A DNA stretch of 64,000 nucleotides, taken from the NCBI RefSeq assembly GCF_900103365.1, contig NZ_LT629703.1:5938501-6002500 (forward strand), written 5' to 3'. This stretch comes from Afipia sp. GAS231 (GTDB taxonomy: Bacteria; Pseudomonadota; Alphaproteobacteria; Rhizobiales; Xanthobacteraceae). The translations under genes were made by a program, and so were the position numbers. Positions within the stretch are counted from its first letter, which is position 1, and each line of letters opens with the position of its first letter. The notes beneath the pieces were generated by a model. The model searched no databases. It was not told the DNA's origin and saw nothing but the letters and a program-made list of their open reading frames with translations. This document shows, piece after piece, positions 34,719 to 44,311 of the stretch.

Positions 34719-35444
34719 ATGGCGAACTCCAGGGGTCCACTAACAGGCACGGTCGCCGCAGAGCCGGAGCCGATTGCGCTCGACTTCGCCGCGACCGCAC
34801 TTCTCATCATCGACATGCAGCGCGATTTCATGGAGCCCGGCGGCTTCGGTGAAACGCTCGGCAACGACGTCTCCCAGCTCGCGCGCGCGGTGAAGCCGAT
34901 CGCGGCGGTGCTGGAGGCGGCCCGCGACATCGGCATGCTGGTCGTGCACACCCGCGAGGGCCATCTGCCGGATCTGTCGGATGCGCCGCCGGCCAAGATC
35001 GAGCGTGGCGCGCCGTCGCTGCGGATTGGCGATCCCGGCCCGATGGGGCGCATTCTCATTCGCGGCGAGGCCGGCCACGACATCATTCCCGAACTCTATC
35101 CGCTCGACAGCGAGGTCGTGATCGACAAGCCCGGTAAAGGCGCGTTCTACGCCACCGAGCTCGACGACGTGCTGCAGCAATACGGCATCGAGAACCTGCT
35201 GGTGTGCGGCGTCACGACAGAAGTCTGCGTCAACACCACCGTGCGCGAGGCCAACGACCGCGGCTATCGCTGCGTGGTGCTGGCCGACGGCTGCGCGTCC
35301 TATTTCCCTGAGTTTCACGAGATGGGCCTGAAGATGATCAAGGCCCAGGGCGGAATCTTCGGCTGGGTCTCTGACTCGGCCGCGGTACTGGAGGCACTTT
35401 CACCGGAGACGTCAAAAACAGCAGCAGCGGGGGCATCACGATGA
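34719..35444 (+). CDS. Isochorismatase-family cysteine hydrolase (second biuret/ureide-hydrolase-like enzyme)
   Basis: This 241-residue protein has a predicted triad of Asp32 ([10 protein letters not shown]), Lys137 (VIDKPGKG) and Cys170 ([10 protein letters not shown]), spaced 105 and 33 residues apart. The [17 protein letters not shown] and [22 protein letters not shown] segments parallel the enzyme at 15361-16044, but the two are clearly diverged. Candidate substrates are biuret, triuret or another ureide. ATG 34719 is preferred over a GTG three codons upstream. Its TGA overlaps the ATG of an NCS2-type permease, so transport and hydrolysis are coupled, echoing RutB/RutG pairing. Confidence 0.8.
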   Translation: MANSRGPLTGTVAAEPEPIALDFAATALLIIDMQRDFMEPGGFGETLGNDVSQLARAVKPIAAVLEAARDIGMLVVHTREGHLPDLSDAPPAKIERGAPSLRIGDPGPMGRILIRGEAGHDIIPELYPLDSEVVIDKPGKGAFYATELDDVLQQYGIENLLVCGVTTEVCVNTTVREANDRGYRCVVLADGCASYFPEFHEMGLKMIKAQGGIFGWVSDSAAVLEALSPETSKTAAAGASR

Positions 35445-37099
35445 GCACGAGCACGACGGGGACTGCAGGCAAACTCGATTTCAAACCGGTGTTGTGGACG
35501 CCGGGCGACTGGAACGCATTCTTTGGCTTCGGCACCAATATTCTCGTCAACATGCTGGTATTGACCGGCCTGTTGCGGTTCGTGCTGAAGATGCCTGATA
35601 CGCTGGTGTTCGGCCGCATCCTGCCGGCGCTCGGCCTGATGATGTGCCTCTCGACCTTCTATTACGCCTTCCTCGCCTACAAGCTGGCGCAGAAGACCGG
35701 CCGCACCGATGTCTGCGCGCTGCCGTCGGGCGTTTCCGTGCCGCACATGTTCATCGTCACCTTCGTGATCATGCTGCCGATCACGATCAAGACCGGCGAT
35801 CCGATGAAGGGCTGGTCGGCGGGCCTGGTCTGGGTGTTCTTCCAGAGCTTCATCCTGATGATCGGCGGCTTCATCGCGCCGTACATCAGAAAGATTACGC
35901 CGCGCGCGGCATTGCTCGGCACGCTCGCCGGCGTTTCCGTCACCTTCATCTCGATGCGACCGGCGCTGGAAATGTACATGACGCCGCAGATCGGTCTGGT
36001 TTGCTTTGCCATCATCCTGGTGAGCTGGTTCGGCGGGGTGAAATACTGGAAGAACATTCCGGCGGGTCTCGTCGCGATCGCGGTCGGCATGATCATCGCC
36101 TGGGGCTCGAACCTGTTCGGCCTCGGGCTCGGCGGATTGAGCGTCAAGGGCCTCGGCGACGCCTTTGCCTCCTTCGGCTTCTCGGTGCCGATCCCGGCGG
36201 TCGGCCAGGTATTTTCCGGCTTCGAATTCCTCGGCGTCATCCTCGTCACCGCGATTCCGTTCGGCATCTACGACCTCGTCGAGGCCATGGATAACGTCGA
36301 AAGCGCGGAAGCCGCCGGTGACGAATATCCGACCACGCGGGTGCTGACCGCCGACGGCGTCGTCAGCCTGATCGGCTGCCTGATGGGCAATCCGTTCATC
36401 AACGCGGTCTATATCGGCCATCCCGGCTGGAAGGCGATGGGCGGCCGGATCGGCTATTCCGCCGCGACCGGCTTGATGGTGGTGATCCTCAGTTGGTTCG
36501 GCATCATCTCGGTGCTGCTGGCGCTGGTGCCGGTCGTCGCAATCTCGCCGATCCTGCTCTATATCGGCATGTTGATCGGCGCGCAGGCGTTCCAGACCAC
36601 GCCGGTCAAGCATGCGCCTGCGGTGGTGCTGGCGCTGACGCCGCATCTGGCGGCGTGGGCCAAGCTGCAGATCGACACCATGCTCGGTGCGACGATGAAT
36701 GCCGCGCAAAGCGTCGGTGGACTCGCCGCCGACAAGGTCGGCGCGGTCAAGTCGGCTGCGATCGCGTCGTTGCCGCAGCAGGGCGTGCTGTATCACGGCC
36801 TCGATGTGATGGGCGGTGGCTCGATTCTCGCCGGGCTCATCCTCGGCGCAATCGGTGTGTTCGTGATCGAGCGTGACTTCCTCAAGGCCTCGGCCTTCGC
36901 GCTGGCCGGCGCTGTCATGACCTACTTCGGCTTCATGCACGGCGAAGCGGTCGGCATCGGCGGCGGTCTTGGTGTCACGCCGAGCGTGGCGCTGGCCTAT
37001 CTCGTGATGGCGGGCGGCTTCTACGCACTCGGCCGAACCAGCGTCAGCGTGCCCTACACCTCACACATGGATATGCCGCACGCAGCGCCTGCGGAATGA
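35441..37099 (+). CDS. NCS2-type nucleobase/ureide permease
   Basis: This 552-residue polytopic membrane protein has about 12-14 hydrophobic helices and no signal peptide. It resembles the AzgA/xanthine-uracil permease superfamily: [27 protein letters not shown] and [24 protein letters not shown] sit where the substrate-binding helices of that fold lie. A loop of about 60 residues (roughly 400-460) with [16 protein letters not shown] is longer than usual. It is translationally coupled to the upstream hydrolase (ATGA), so the imported compound is probably that enzyme's substrate. A proton symporter for a nitrogen-rich base or ureide is the best guess. Confidence 0.78.
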   Translation: MSTSTTGTAGKLDFKPVLWTPGDWNAFFGFGTNILVNMLVLTGLLRFVLKMPDTLVFGRILPALGLMMCLSTFYYAFLAYKLAQKTGRTDVCALPSGVSVPHMFIVTFVIMLPITIKTGDPMKGWSAGLVWVFFQSFILMIGGFIAPYIRKITPRAALLGTLAGVSVTFISMRPALEMYMTPQIGLVCFAIILVSWFGGVKYWKNIPAGLVAIAVGMIIAWGSNLFGLGLGGLSVKGLGDAFASFGFSVPIPAVGQVFSGFEFLGVILVTAIPFGIYDLVEAMDNVESAEAAGDEYPTTRVLTADGVVSLIGCLMGNPFINAVYIGHPGWKAMGGRIGYSAATGLMVVILSWFGIISVLLALVPVVAISPILLYIGMLIGAQAFQTTPVKHAPAVVLALTPHLAAWAKLQIDTMLGATMNAAQSVGGLAADKVGAVKSAAIASLPQQGVLYHGLDVMGGGSILAGLILGAIGVFVIERDFLKASAFALAGAVMTYFGFMHGEAVGIGGGLGVTPSVALAYLVMAGGFYALGRTSVSVPYTSHMDMPHAAPAE

Positions 37100-37108
37100 G
37101 GAGTCCTA

Positions 37109-37933
37109 TCAACCGCCCTTGACGGCACCCGCGGTGAGCCCGGCGACGATCTGTCGCTGGGCGAACACCGTCAATAGCAGCACCGGCAACGTTACGATCA
37201 GGGCGGCCGCCGCCAGCGGTCCCCAGCTCAACTGGTCGAACGAGATCATGTTGTAGACCGCCACCGGCAGCGTGCGGGTTTCGCGTCCGGCCAGCACGAT
37301 GCCGAACACAAAGTTGTTCCAGGAGAAAATCACCGCGAGGATGAAGGCGACTGCCATGCCCGGCTTGGCGATTGGCAGCGCGACATGGCGGAACACCTGC
37401 CAGCGCGTGGCGCCGTCGATCAAGGCGGCTTCCTCGAGCTCGAGCGGCGTGGTCTCGAAATAGCCGATCATGATCCAGATCACGATCGGCACCGTCACCA
37501 CCAGATGGATGATGATCTGCGGCACCAGGGTGCCGAGCAGGCCGAGCCACTGGAACAGCAGAAACAGGGGAATGAGATAGGACAGACCCGGCGTGATGCG
37601 GGCGATCAGGATCACCACCGCCGATTTGTGCGCGGCCATGCGCGCGATGCCGTAACCGGCGGGAACGCCGATCAGCATCGCCAGCAACGTCGCGCTGCCG
37701 GTTACCACCAGGCTGTTGACGAAATAGGTCAGGAAGCGGTTGGAGGCGAGCACATCCGAATAATTTTTCCAGGCGAAGTGCTCAGGGATAAAGACCGGCG
37801 GATACGACGCGTTGTCGACCTCGAACTTGAGAGAGAGCGAGATCATCCAGAGGAAAAACAGGATGGCGGGCGAGACGATGACGAACACCGAAAGCCATAG
37901 CGCGATCTTGCCGAGGATTTGCCGGAGGCTCAT
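37109..37933 (-). CDS. ABC transporter permease, MalG/carbohydrate type
   Basis: This 274-residue inner-membrane permease with six predicted helices has the EAA loop EEAALIDGATRWQVFRHVALPIAKPG (about residues 178-203), which docks the ATPase. ATG 37933 overlaps the stop of the partner permease (ATGA). It is the last gene of a three-gene run (binding protein, MalF-type, MalG-type). No ATP-binding gene is present here, so it must share an ATPase encoded elsewhere. It ends 9 bp from the convergent NCS2-type permease gene. Confidence 0.9.
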   Translation of the reverse strand: MSLRQILGKIALWLSVFVIVSPAILFFLWMISLSLKFEVDNASYPPVFIPEHFAWKNYSDVLASNRFLTYFVNSLVVTGSATLLAMLIGVPAGYGIARMAAHKSAVVILIARITPGLSYLIPLFLLFQWLGLLGTLVPQIIIHLVVTVPIVIWIMIGYFETTPLELEEAALIDGATRWQVFRHVALPIAKPGMAVAFILAVIFSWNNFVFGIVLAGRETRTLPVAVYNMISFDQLSWGPLAAAALIVTLPVLLLTVFAQRQIVAGLTAGAVKGG

Positions 37934-38865
37934 GCGCCACCGCCGATCTCGGTCCACACCGTGCGCTGGCGCAGGTACAGCAGCAGCGCCGCCAGGATAA
38001 TGATCAGGACAAAGAAGATCACCGCGATCGCCGACCCGTAGCCGAGGTCGTAGTAGATGAAGGCGACGCTGTAGAGATAGAGGTTGATGGTCTCCGACGC
38101 CGAGCCCGGACCGCCCTGCGTGATCGCAAAGATGATATCGAAACTTTTCACGGCATCGATCATGCGGATCATGCCGGCAATGAACAAAAACGGCGCGATC
38201 AGCGGCAGCGTGATGTAGCGGAACATCTGCCAGAAATTGGCGCCATCGATCTCGGCGCTTTCGTAAGGCTCGATCGGGATCGCGGCTAAGCCGCCGAGCA
38301 CGATCAACATCACCAGCGGCGTCCACTGCCAGGTCTCGACCAGCACCAGCGAGGGGATCACGGTGCCGGGATGAAATACCCAGAGCTGCGGCGGCAGGCC
38401 GACCAGCGACAGCAGATAATTGAGCACGCCGAGCTGCGGATGAAACATCATGGTCCAGACCAGCGCGATCGCCACGGGAGTAGCCATCATCGGCATGATG
38501 AACACCCCGCGCAGGAAGCCGCGCCCGGGAAATTTCTGGTGGAACACCACGGCCGCGAGCGTGCCGAAGATCAGCGGCAGAGCCACGGACAGCGCGGTGT
38601 AAAGGATCGTATGGCCCACCGCCTCGACGAAGCGGGGGTCGTTCGGCAGCCGCAGGTAATTGGCAAGGCCGACAAAGGTGGTCGGCGAGCCGACCTTCCA
38701 TTCGTTCAGGCTCATCCAGATCGTGAACACCCACGGAAAGATGATGATCGCGAGCACGACGACGAGCGCCGGCACCACGAAGGGCCAGTAGGACGGCTTG
38801 CGCAATTCCTGCTCCGGCGCGGCGTCAGTTGCCGCCGCCGGAGCGATCTCTGTGATGGCCTTCAC
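37930..38865 (-). CDS. ABC transporter permease, MalF/carbohydrate type
   Basis: This 311-residue permease starts at GTG 38865, overlapping the TGA of the binding-protein gene (GTGA); longer readings run into that gene. A hydrophobic first helix (FVVPALVVVLAIIIFPWVF) is followed by five more. The EAA loop YESAEIDGANFWQMFRYITLPLIAP lies near residue 205. It forms the channel with the MalG-type subunit. The solute is unknown; the family covers sugars, polyols and glycerol-3-phosphate. Confidence 0.9.
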   Translation of the reverse strand: MKAITEIAPAAATDAAPEQELRKPSYWPFVVPALVVVLAIIIFPWVFTIWMSLNEWKVGSPTTFVGLANYLRLPNDPRFVEAVGHTILYTALSVALPLIFGTLAAVVFHQKFPGRGFLRGVFIMPMMATPVAIALVWTMMFHPQLGVLNYLLSLVGLPPQLWVFHPGTVIPSLVLVETWQWTPLVMLIVLGGLAAIPIEPYESAEIDGANFWQMFRYITLPLIAPFLFIAGMIRMIDAVKSFDIIFAITQGGPGSASETINLYLYSVAFIYYDLGYGSAIAVIFFVLIIILAALLLYLRQRTVWTEIGGGA

Positions 38866-40184
38866 GCTTTCTCGCTGCGCTCCAGGATTGGGCGGAACTG
38901 CTCGTGCGCCTTCTTCAGTTCGGTGGCCGGATCGGCGCCCGACAGCGTCGACGTCAGCGCCGCACCGACGAGGTCGCGGAATTCGGCGACCGGTATCACG
39001 ACGGGAAGGCCGAGCTTTGAGATCTTGGCGGAATCGATCACCGACTGCAGCCACTCCCGATTCTTGACGCCCTTCTGCACTTCCGCGTCATTGAGGATCG
39101 AGTTGCGGAACGGCACGCCACCGCCGCTTTGCAACAGCCGCGCCCCTTGCGTCTTGGAGACCGCCCACTGGCACAACAGATAGGCGGCTTCCTTGTTCTT
39201 GCTGGCGGCCGCGATGCCGAGGCCGTCGCCATAGGTCGCCGAATATTGTCCCTTCGGTCCGGCCGGAACGACGGTGTAGCCGACCTTGCCGACGATGCGC
39301 GAGGCGGCCGGGTCTTCCAGCGGCGGCGCCCAGCCGACGCCGTCGATCCACATCGCCGAGCGGCCTTGCGTGAACGACGCCATCGACTCCATCCAGTTGA
39401 AGCCGGCGACGCCGGGAGGCGCGACCTTGGTCAGCAGCGTCTGATAGAGTTTGGTGGCTGCGATCGCCTCGGGCCCATCGGTCAGGATGCCGCCTTTGGC
39501 GTCGAGGAATTCGCCGCCATAGTTGAGGAAGAAGTTGGTCCATAGCGTCATGTTGGCGTTGCGCAGGCCGCGCCCGACGAAGCCGAAGGTGCCGTCCTTG
39601 GCGTCGGTGAGCTTTTCGGCGGCCGTGACCATCTCGTCGAGCGTCTTCGGCACCGCGACGCCCTTCTTCTGGAACAGCTCCTTGTTGTAATAGAGGATGA
39701 AGTAGTCGACCGACCACGGCAGCGACAGCATCTGCCCCTTGTCGTTCTTGGCATACTCCAGGCCGGCTGCCGAAAAATCGCTTTCGACCAGGTCGGGCGC
39801 GGTGAGGTTCGGATCCTTCATGTAGCCGGAGATATCGGCGAGCCAGCCGGCCTTCTCGAACTGCCGCTTCTGAACGTGATAGCTGACGTGAACGACGTCG
39901 AAGCTCGGCTTGCCGGAGGCGAGTTCGATCACGGCTTTCTGGCGCTGCTGCTGTTCGGGGATCTGCTCCGACTCGACCTGAATGCCGGTGAGTTCGGTGA
40001 ATTCCTTGATGTTCTTCTGCAGATTGTCGCCGCGCGGACCCTTGGCGAGGATCACTTCGAGCTTGGTGCCGGCGTATTTCTTCCACTGCACGTCTGCGCG
40101 CGCCGGAAAGCCGCTGAGGCCGAGTGCGCCCGCGGCGGCGGTGCCGGCCAGAAGCTTGCGGCGCGAGATGATATGGTTGTTCAT
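38862..40184 (-). CDS. Extracellular solute-binding protein family 1, Tat-exported
   Basis: This 440-residue periplasmic binding protein carries a twin-arginine signal ISRRKLLAGTAAAGALGLSG, cleaved near ARA-DV. The core contains LPWSVDYFILYYNKELFQKKG and NWMESMASFTQGRSAMWIDG, typical of the UgpB/MalE-like cluster that binds carbohydrates or polyols. It is the first gene of the ATPase-less importer operon, and its TGA overlaps the next gene's GTG. Upstream at 40229-40240 lies a perfect 12-bp palindrome that could be an operator. Ligand identity cannot be read from the sequence. Confidence 0.9.
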   Translation of the reverse strand: MNNHIISRRKLLAGTAAAGALGLSGFPARADVQWKKYAGTKLEVILAKGPRGDNLQKNIKEFTELTGIQVESEQIPEQQQRQKAVIELASGKPSFDVVHVSYHVQKRQFEKAGWLADISGYMKDPNLTAPDLVESDFSAAGLEYAKNDKGQMLSLPWSVDYFILYYNKELFQKKGVAVPKTLDEMVTAAEKLTDAKDGTFGFVGRGLRNANMTLWTNFFLNYGGEFLDAKGGILTDGPEAIAATKLYQTLLTKVAPPGVAGFNWMESMASFTQGRSAMWIDGVGWAPPLEDPAASRIVGKVGYTVVPAGPKGQYSATYGDGLGIAAASKNKEAAYLLCQWAVSKTQGARLLQSGGGVPFRNSILNDAEVQKGVKNREWLQSVIDSAKISKLGLPVVIPVAEFRDLVGAALTSTLSGADPATELKKAHEQFRPILERSEKA

Positions 40185-40228
40185 TGTTGTTCTCTCCCTG
40201 GGGTCGGCTTATTTTGCGCGAATACTAG

Positions 40229-40240
40229 CGTTCGCGAACG
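40229..40240. promoter_or_regulatory. Palindrome CGTTCGCGAACG upstream of the ATPase-less importer
   Basis: This 12-base perfect palindrome lies 45 bp before ATG 40184. A second related palindrome, GAACGTTC, lies at 40273-40280. It is a candidate operator; the regulator is not in the window neighbourhood. Confidence 0.35.
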
Positions 40241-40382
40241 TCCTGCATAGCCCCCTTGTGCGGTATAATGCTGAACGTTCGTCGCAGCGGTGCGGTCCGT
40301 GCTCGGCGCGCGGCCTGTCCGGCGGGCATCTTGAGTCGAGATCGCGCCGCAGGATTTGCCGCGGCGCGATCGCTATTTCCAG

Positions 40383-41237
40383 CTACGCCTTGACGAAGGC
40401 GAGCAGGGTGCCGTTGCCGGCGGCCGGCGGCACGACGATGCCGCCGGCGCTGTGCACGCCGGTCGCGCCCAACGCTTTCTCGGTAGCGGCAACATCGGCC
40501 GCGATCACGAGACCCGCGCCGCCGCGTTCGGGCAGGCCGGCCAGTGACACGCCGGGATAACGCTTGCCGAGCTGTTCCCGGGTCAGGAACACGAAGTCGG
40601 CGCGATCACCGCCCGACGGTACCGCGACCGCGCCGTCCGCTTCGTTGCGTACGTCGCGATCGACCATCTTTGACAGATGCGCGGCATCCTTGGCGGGCTC
40701 CGGCGAAACTATCACAACCTGCTTCAGGCACTTGGCGCCATTGGCGTGCTGCATCAGTTCGGGAATCCACACCGTCTCGCGCGTCTTGTGCTGGCAGGCG
40801 AAGATCCGGATGCCGCCCGGCGTTTCCGCCCTCGGCCATTCGAAGGTCCGGAACTTGGCCGCCGAGATGGCACCGTTGGGCATCGTCACCGGCCGCTCGA
40901 AGTCGGTCGGGCCAACCGGCGGGTAGCCGCGTGCGCGAATTTCCTCAGCGCCGGCTGCCGAATCCACCGCCGTAAAGGCAACACGTTCGATGCCTTCGCC
41001 GCGTGTGTCGAGATAGGCGCGCGCCGGAGCATTATGTTCTGTCGGAGTGAGGACGCCGAGCAATTCCATATAGTCGGGGTCGAACATGATGGTGTAATTT
41101 CCCGATCCCATATGCGCGCTGTGGGTGCCGCGCGGCGACACGGTAAAGCCGAGCCGCTTGTAGTTGGCCGCGGCCTGGTCGAGGTCTTTCACCATGACCA
41201 CGGCGTGATCGATGCCGATGACGTTCTTGAGTGCCAC
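40383..41237 (-). CDS. VOC (glyoxalase-like) family protein
   Basis: This 284-residue cytoplasmic protein of the vicinal-oxygen-chelate superfamily is close to the Glyoxalase_3 type. The N-terminal module begins GIDHAVVMVKDLDQAAANYKRLGFTVSPRG with His11 as a probable metal ligand. A second module includes FACQHKTRETVWIPELMQHANGA. Members act as dioxygenases, isomerases or lyases; the reaction here is unknown. It is divergent from a FAD oxidase gene over a 74-bp gap, so the two may be co-regulated. A GC-rich hairpin (GATCGCGCCGC/GCGGCGCGATC, about 40341-40372) follows its stop without a T-run. Confidence 0.8.
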   Translation of the reverse strand: MALKNVIGIDHAVVMVKDLDQAAANYKRLGFTVSPRGTHSAHMGSGNYTIMFDPDYMELLGVLTPTEHNAPARAYLDTRGEGIERVAFTAVDSAAGAEEIRARGYPPVGPTDFERPVTMPNGAISAAKFRTFEWPRAETPGGIRIFACQHKTRETVWIPELMQHANGAKCLKQVVIVSPEPAKDAAHLSKMVDRDVRNEADGAVAVPSGGDRADFVFLTREQLGKRYPGVSLAGLPERGGAGLVIAADVAATEKALGATGVHSAGGIVVPPAAGNGTLLAFVKA

Positions 41238-41311
41238 TCTGTTATTTCCTCGAGATGAATTAGCTGATTAAACTAAGCAGAACGATCAGTCGCCTGCAAG
41301 AAAGGATCACG

Positions 41312-42676
41312 ATGGTTACGACCAACGTCCGCTGGCCCGACTCTCTGTGGGCCGCCGTGACGCCGCAGGGGCCTGAACTTCCCGAACTGATCGGCACCCA
41401 GCAGGCCGACGTCATCGTGATCGGCGCAGGTTTTACCGGGCTCTCCACCGCGCTGCATTTGCGCGAGGCCGGCGTCGATGTTGCGATCGTGGAAGCGGCC
41501 GAGCCGGGGTGGGGCGCGTCGGGGCGCAACAACGGCCAGGTGATTCCGACGCTGTCGCGGCCGGATCCGGAGGATATCATCGCAAAACACGGCGCCGTCG
41601 GCGAGCGCTTCGTGGCGATGTTGCGCGACAGTGCCTCTGTTCTGTTCGATGTCGTGCAGAAGTACAAGATCGAGGCCGAGCACGAGCAATCCGGCTGGGT
41701 GCAGCCGGTGCATTCGCCTGATCGTATCAGGATCGCGGAACGGCGCGTGAAGCAGTGGTCGAAATTCGGCGCGCCGGTGGAGTTGCTGTCGCGCGAGCAA
41801 GTAACTGACATGACGGGTTCGGATGCGTGGTACGGCGGCTTCTGGAACAGGACCGGCGGCCACGTCAATCCGCTGGCCCTGGCCCGCGGGCTGGCGCGCG
41901 CCGCACTCGGCCTTGGCGCACGCATCTATGCGCGTTCGCCTGCGATCAGCTTCGAACGCCGCAACGACAAATGGATCGTGAAGACGGAGAGGGGCGAGAT
42001 CTCAGGCCGTGCGCTGGTCATGGCAACCAACGCCTATAGCGGCGAGTTCTCCAAATCGCTGGTGCCTGAAATTGCGACCGAAGTGATGCCGGTGCTGTCC
42101 TGGCAGATGTCGACGCAGCCGCTGTCCGACAATGTCCGCAAGACCATCATTCCCGGCCGGCAGGCGATGTCGGACACCCACGGCGAGCTTTACTTCGCGC
42201 GCTACGACGCGCGAAATCGGCTGATCACCGGCGGCGCCGTGCTCGGTCCCGGCAACAAGGTGGAACGCATCAAGGCGCGGGTGACGGAGCGGCTGCAGCG
42301 GCTGTGGCCGCAGATCGGCGAGGTTTCCTTCGACTATGTTTGGAACGGCTATGTCGGCATGACGGCGGACTTCTTGCCGCGCATCCACCGGCTGGGGCCG
42401 AACGCCTATGGCTGGACCGGCTGCAACGGCCGCGCCGTGGCGCTGACGATTCCGCTCGGCCGCGAATTGTCGAAGGCGGTTCAGGGCGTGCCGGAAAGTG
42501 AGCTGGCGCTGCCGTTTAGCGAGCCGGTGACCTACATGGCGCATGGATTGTTGCGCAAGATCGCGCCGTGGATGCTGGTGCTCTACCGGCGTCGCGACGC
42601 GCAGGAACTGGGAAAGAGCGACAATTTCGAACTGCTGCGATGGGCGGAGCGTGTCCTCGCCTCGCGCCGCTCGTGA
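41312..42676 (+). CDS. FAD-dependent oxidoreductase (DAO family)
   Basis: This 454-residue flavoenzyme of the D-amino-acid-oxidase/gamma-glutamylputrescine-oxidase type has the Rossmann motif VIGAGFTGLSTALHLREAG (about residues 36-54), followed by GWGASGRNNGQV, the flavin-contact loop of this family. The C-terminal NGYVGMTADFLPRIHRLGPNAYGWTGCNGRAVAL is also typical. It would oxidise an amine or amino acid, releasing ammonia and reduced flavin. AGAAAGGA precedes ATG 41312. It converges on the dipeptide-type importer operon (6 bp between stops), which might supply its substrate. Confidence 0.85.
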   Translation: MVTTNVRWPDSLWAAVTPQGPELPELIGTQQADVIVIGAGFTGLSTALHLREAGVDVAIVEAAEPGWGASGRNNGQVIPTLSRPDPEDIIAKHGAVGERFVAMLRDSASVLFDVVQKYKIEAEHEQSGWVQPVHSPDRIRIAERRVKQWSKFGAPVELLSREQVTDMTGSDAWYGGFWNRTGGHVNPLALARGLARAALGLGARIYARSPAISFERRNDKWIVKTERGEISGRALVMATNAYSGEFSKSLVPEIATEVMPVLSWQMSTQPLSDNVRKTIIPGRQAMSDTHGELYFARYDARNRLITGGAVLGPGNKVERIKARVTERLQRLWPQIGEVSFDYVWNGYVGMTADFLPRIHRLGPNAYGWTGCNGRAVALTIPLGRELSKAVQGVPESELALPFSEPVTYMAHGLLRKIAPWMLVLYRRRDAQELGKSDNFELLRWAERVLASRRS

Positions 42677-42682
42677 CGTCGA

Positions 42683-44311
42683 TCAAGCGAGCACGGCCGC
42701 ATCGCGCTTGCGGGTAAAATCGCCGCCGGGAATCGACGCCAGCAGCGCCTGCGTGTAGGGATGCTGCGGGTTACCGAACACGTCGCCGGCGAGCCCTTGC
42801 TCGACCACGGCACCGTCCTTCATCACGGCGACGAGGTCGCAGATTTGCGCGGCGACGCGCAAATCATGGGTGATGAAGACGATCGACAGTCCCAGCCGCT
42901 GCCGCAGGTCGGCGAGTAGCTTCAGCACCTGCGCCTGCACGGAGACGTCGAGCGCGGAGACCGGCTCGTCGGCGACCAGCACATCCGGCTTCAGCGCGAG
43001 GGCGCGCGCCAGGCCGATACGCTGGCGCTGGCCGCCGGAAAATTCGTGCGGGAACCTGTCGCCGGCGGAAGGATCGAGGCCGACCAGCGCAAACAATTCC
43101 CGGGCATAGGCGAGCGCCTCGGCTCGCGGCGTGCCGTGTACGATCGGGCCCTGCGCCACCAGTTCGGCGGCCTTGCGGCGCGGATTGAGCGAGGCAAACG
43201 GGTCCTGAAACACCATCTGGATATGCCGGGTTTCGCGGCGCACTTCCTCGCGCGACAGCTTTGCCCAGTCCTTGCCTTCGAGCACGATCGAGCCGCTATC
43301 CGGATCGATCAACCGCACCAGGCAGCGCGCCAGGGTCGACTTGCCCGAGCCGGACTCGCCGACGATGCCGAGCGTCGCGCCCCGGGGCAGATGCAGCGTC
43401 ACGTCCTTGACGGCCGGCGTCACGCGCGCGCCGCGCCCGAGGAAGCCGCCGGTGCGATAGGTCTTCGACACGCCTGAAATGGTCAGGATGTTTTCGCTGG
43501 AAATAGCGCGCGGCGGCGGCGCCTTCAAGGGCGGCACGGCGGAGATGAGCTGCCTGGTGTAGGCATGCTGCGGGTTGTTGAGCACGTCGGCGGCAGCGCC
43601 TTGCTCGACAATGACGCCGTGCTGCATCACCAGGACGCGGTCGGCGATCTCGGCGACGACGCCGAAATCATGCGTAATGAACAGCACCGCGGCCTTGCGG
43701 CGCTGCTGCAGATCGCGGATCAGTTTCAGGATCTGCGCCTGCGTGGTGACGTCGAGCGCCGTGGTCGGCTCGTCGGCGATCAACAATTTCGGGTCGAGCG
43801 CCAGCGCCATCGCGATCATGGCGCGCTGACGCTGGCCGCCCGACAGTTCGTGCGGATAGGCTTTGGCCGCCACTTTGGGATCGGGGATGCGAACATCGGC
43901 GAGCAGGGCCAATACCTTGTCCGCGGTCTCCGCCTTCGACAGTTCGGTATGGATCGAAAACATCTCGGCGATCTGGTCGCCGATCGTGCGCAGCGGATTG
44001 AGCGCGGTCATCGGCTCCTGAAAGATCATGGCGATCCCCGCGCCGCGCACCTGGCGCATCTCGGCAACGGTGGCGGAGGCGAGGTCCTTGCCTTCGAACA
44101 TCACCCGGCCGCCGTCGATCGTCACGTCGTTGGGTAATAGCCGCATGATGGCGTTGGCCATCATCGACTTGCCGGAGCCGGATTCGCCGACCACGCAGAG
44201 GATTTCGTCAGGCTTGATCGCCAGCGATACGTCCGACAACGCATGCGGCCGGTCGGCTCCCTCTGGCAGGCGCACACCGAGATGTTCGAGTGAGAGAATG
44301 CTGTCGCTCAT
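42683..44311 (-). CDS. Dipeptide/oligopeptide-type ABC transporter, fused double ATPase
   Basis: This 542-residue ATP-binding protein fuses DppD- and DppF-like NBDs. NBD1 has GESGSGKSMM, LSGGQRQR and LLIADEPT. NBD2 has GESGSGKST, FSGGQRQR and VLVADEPV. The oligopeptide-binding C-terminal motif NNPQHAYTRQL follows NBD1 and GNPQHPYTQALL follows NBD2. ATG 44311 overlaps the stop of the DppC-type permease (ATGA); upstream in-frame extension lies inside that gene. Both NBDs look catalytically complete. It is the last gene of the four-gene operon. Confidence 0.92.
   Translation of the reverse strand: MSDSILSLEHLGVRLPEGADRPHALSDVSLAIKPDEILCVVGESGSGKSMMANAIMRLLPNDVTIDGGRVMFEGKDLASATVAEMRQVRGAGIAMIFQEPMTALNPLRTIGDQIAEMFSIHTELSKAETADKVLALLADVRIPDPKVAAKAYPHELSGGQRQRAMIAMALALDPKLLIADEPTTALDVTTQAQILKLIRDLQQRRKAAVLFITHDFGVVAEIADRVLVMQHGVIVEQGAAADVLNNPQHAYTRQLISAVPPLKAPPPRAISSENILTISGVSKTYRTGGFLGRGARVTPAVKDVTLHLPRGATLGIVGESGSGKSTLARCLVRLIDPDSGSIVLEGKDWAKLSREEVRRETRHIQMVFQDPFASLNPRRKAAELVAQGPIVHGTPRAEALAYARELFALVGLDPSAGDRFPHEFSGGQRQRIGLARALALKPDVLVADEPVSALDVSVQAQVLKLLADLRQRLGLSIVFITHDLRVAAQICDLVAVMKDGAVVEQGLAGDVFGNPQHPYTQALLASIPGGDFTRKRDAAVLA

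Noticed and set aside
35315..36940. 541-codon antisense frame opposite the NCS2 permease
   Set aside because: Composition is His/Arg/Asp-rich low complexity, the usual mirror image of a hydrophobic permease gene.
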